From assembly GCA_000697335.1 (NCBI GenBank), contig JNEM01011336.1:1-12600 (forward strand): DNA of 12,600 nucleotides, written 5' to 3'. The notes below the pieces were generated by a model. The model saw only the letters and a program-made list of their open reading frames with translations, had not been told where the DNA came from and ran no database searches. The translations under genes and the position numbers were made by a program. The stretch is from Conidiobolus incongruus B7586. Taxonomy: Eukaryota > Entomophthoromycota > Entomophthoromycetes > Entomophthorales > Conidiobolaceae. Each line of letters begins with the position of its first letter. The first letter of the stretch is position 1. Shown piece after piece: positions 10,581 to 12,600 of this stretch.

Positions 10581-10600
10581 AGAAATTACTAGAACTTTCA
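10581..10600 (+). promoter_or_regulatory. Candidate heat-shock element of HSP60
   Basis: Four contiguous 5-bp units read aGAAa tTACt aGAAc tTTCa. Three match the alternating nGAAn/nTTCn heat-shock element exactly and the second has one mismatch (TAC for TTC). It lies 270 nt upstream of the Hsp60 start codon, a gene whose orthologues are generally under heat-shock factor control. Single GAA/TTC pairs are common in AT-rich DNA; the phased four-unit array is less so. Confidence 0.5.
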
Positions 10601-10678
10601 ACATATTTTGAATATAAAGCAACACCAATCAATAACCCAACAACCATTGATTATAATCATTACTGACCAATCAAATTC

Positions 10679-10768
10679 ATGGATGAATTAAAATCTGAAC
10701 ATCCTAAATCAGAGTTGACTGATATGTCATCAAACCCAAAATTTTCTAGAATTAACAAAAAGTTATAA
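10679..10768 (+). other. Small open frame upstream of HSP60, unknown
   Basis: ATG followed by 28 codons and a stop, with a hydrophilic coding-like product starting MDELKSEHPKSELTD. It ends about 100 nt before the Hsp60 start, so it could be an upstream open frame if transcription begins before it. It overlaps the second candidate heat-shock element, which argues that it lies in promoter DNA instead. No homology recognised; chance is quite possible. Confidence 0.2.
10738..10752 (+). promoter_or_regulatory. Second candidate heat-shock element
   Basis: Units aAAAt tTTCt aGAAt: a perfect nTTCn-nGAAn pair preceded by a one-mismatch unit, 118 nt before the Hsp60 start codon. It is shorter and less certain than the element at 10581, but the two together are consistent with heat-shock factor control. 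Confidence 0.35.
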
Positions 10769-10869
10769 TAAGATCCAATCTACCATCGAAACATCTGTTA
10801 AGAAAGCTACAAATTTAATACCTTCCACCCAAAACGCATTGCTATTTGTACTTTTATCCATATATAAAA

Positions 10870-12600
10870 ATGTTTAGAAAACTTACCACTTCTTCTTTGA
10901 AGCAAGTCTCTCGCAACTTGACTCGCTCCTACTCCCACAAAGAACTTCAATTTGGCGTTGAAGGTCGTGCCAGCTTATTAAGAGGTGTCGACGTTTTAGC
11001 TAAGGCCGTCGCTGTCACTCTCGGTCCTCGCGGTCGTAATGTTTTAATCGATCAACCCTACGGTAGTCCCAAGATCACCAAGGATGGTGTTACCGTTGCT
11101 AAGTCTATCACTTTGGAAGATAAATTTGAAAACTTAGGTGCTCGGTAAGTATATTATTTAAAAAATATATATTTATTTAATCTAACTAAATATACTTAGT
11201 TTGGTCCAAGACGTCGCTAACCGTGCCAATGAACACGCTGGTGATGGTACCACCACTGCCACCGTTTTAGCCCAAGCCATTTTTGCTGAAGGTGTCAAGA
11301 ACGTCGCTGCTGGCTGTAACCCCATGGATTTACGCCGTGGTGTTCAACTCGCTGTCGATGCTGTTGTCAACAACTTGAAGGCCAATGCTCGTGCTATCAC
11401 CACTAGTGAAGAAATTGCCCAAGTCGCCACTATTTCCGCTAACGGTGACAAGGCTGTTGGTCAATTAATCGCCAATGCTATGGAAAAGGTTGGTAAGGAA
11501 GGTGTCATTACTGTCAAGGAAGGTAAGACCTTGGAAGATCAATTAGATGTTACCGAAGGTATGCGTTTCGACCGTGGTTTCATTTCCCCCTACTTCATCA
11601 CCGACCCCAAGTCCCAAAAGGTCGAATTCGAAAACCCTCTTATCTTATTGAGCGAAAAGAAGATCTCTGTTGTTGCCGATATCTTGCCCGCTCTTGAAGC
11701 CGCTGCTACCCAAAGAAGACCCCTTTTGATCATTGCCGAAGACGTCGATGGTGAAGCTTTGGCTGCTTGTATCCTCAACAAATTGAGAGGTCAACTCCAA
11801 GTTGCCGCCGTTAAGGCACCTGGCTTCGGTGACAACCGTAAATCCATCTTGGGCGATTTAGCCATCTTAACCAATGCTACCGTTTTCACTGAAGAATTAG
11901 ACATTAAATTAGAAAGAGCTACCCCCGACATGTTCGGTTCCACTGGTTCCGTTACTATTACCAAGGAAGACACCGTCATCTTGAACGGTGCTGGTTCTTC
12001 TGATCTCATTAACCAACGTTGTGAACAAATCAGATCTATGATCAACGACCCCTCTACTGGTGAATACGAAAAAGAAAAACTTCAAGAACGTTTGGCTAAA
12101 TTATCTGGTGGTGTTGCCGTCATCCGCGTTGGTGGCTCTTCTGAAGTCGAAGTCGGCGAAAAGAAGGACCGCATTGTTGATGCCTTGAATGCCACTCGTG
12201 CTGCCGTCGAAGAAGGTATTGTCCCCGGTGGTGGTGTCGCTTTGTTGAAATCTACTTCTGTTCTCAATGAACTCAAGGGTGACAACTTTGACCAACAACT
12301 CGGTATCAACATTATCAAGGCCGCTGTTCAAAAGCCTTGCCGTACCATTGTTAACAATGCTGGTGGTGAAGGATCCGTTGTTGTCGGTAAGCTCTTAGAA
12401 GATCACCTTTCCAACTTCAACTATGGTTACGATGCTTCTACTGGTGAATACTGTGATATGATTGCTAAGGGTATCCTTGATCCCGTCAAGGTCACTCGTA
12501 CCTCTCTTATTGATGCCAGTGGTGTTGCCTCCTTACTCACTACTTCCGAATGTATGATTGTTGATGCTCCCGAACCTGCTAAGGCTGCCGGTGGCATGCC
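10870..12600 (+). CDS. HSP60: Mitochondrial chaperonin Hsp60, 3' end cut by window
   Basis: Group I chaperonin that forms the ring chamber folding imported proteins in the mitochondrial matrix, with Hsp10 as lid. Exon 1 is 10870-11144, a 55-nt intron (GTAAGT, TCTAACT branch region, TTAG) ends at 11199, and exon 2 runs to the window edge; an Arg codon is split by the intron. The start chosen gives [20 protein letters not shown], a basic Ser/Thr-rich matrix presequence without acidic residues, with mature protein probably beginning near SHKELQFG. Visible family marks: [22 protein letters not shown] (Asp107, counterpart of GroEL Asp87), Asp419 (counterpart of GroEL Asp398), and the chaperonin signature [12 protein letters not shown] (426-437). 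About 558 residues are present; the frame breaks off in AAGGMP, so only the end of the Gly-Met tail is missing. Strong preference for C-ending codons fits high expression. Confidence 0.98.

Noticed and set aside
10861-10869. TATATAAAA as the HSP60 TATA box
   Set aside because: It abuts the start codon, leaving no room for a transcript leader.
11590-12331. Several minus-strand open frames
   Set aside because: Antisense shadows of Hsp60, caused by its biased codon use.
1-12600. CRISPR array, tRNA or rRNA genes, terminal inverted repeats
   Set aside because: None visible on reading both strands; the gene content is intron-bearing eukaryotic housekeeping.

Overview
The window looks like nuclear DNA of a small-intron, very AT-rich fungus. 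It holds four protein genes: a kinesin-14 motor, lanosterol synthase, a PXR1/PINX1-type G-patch protein, and mitochondrial Hsp60 (cut by the window end). The fungal assignment rests on three things: a lanosterol-type (not cycloartenol-type) cyclase with the fungal-like Gln in its active-site triad, a G-patch protein whose N-terminus (MGLA...KQR...LDP) and KKE/D tract match yeast Pxr1/Gno1, and 13 spliceosomal introns of only 48-58 nt. Strongly AT-rich intergenic DNA next to much GC-richer coding sequence suggests an early-diverging lineage (Conidiobolus-like or other zoosporic/zygomycete-grade fungi). That placement is inference and cannot be fixed from one window.

Layout. 1-2246 is gene-poor AT-rich DNA, broken by a less AT-rich island (about 1336-1665) that may be a decayed retroelement trace. 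2247-4846 (+) is the kinesin-14 gene, reconstructed here as 11 exons, the first of which contributes only the start codon. 4847-5818 is its 3' region, with a perfect 9-bp hairpin, followed by the ERG7 promoter region. 5819-8030 (+) is lanosterol synthase in two exons. 8031-8802 lies between two convergent genes. 8803-9594 (-) is the PXR1-type gene, including a short 3' exon behind a TACTAAC-containing intron and a one-base reading-frame offset in its lysine tract. 9595-10869 is a divergent intergenic region with two candidate heat-shock elements near the HSP60 side. 10870-12600 (+) is HSP60, two exons, lacking only its last residues.

The four genes belong to separate housekeeping pathways (spindle and microtubule organisation, sterol synthesis, rRNA/snoRNA processing or telomerase regulation, mitochondrial protein folding). 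Nothing suggests a cluster or a mobile accessory system. ERG7 and HSP60 use many C-ending codons and look highly expressed, while kinesin and PXR1 keep AT-rich codons. I saw no tRNA, rRNA, CRISPR, intact transposon or convincing new biological system. The items most worth a second look are the splice structures, the PXR1 frame offset, the kinesin 3' hairpin, the heat-shock elements and the compositional island.
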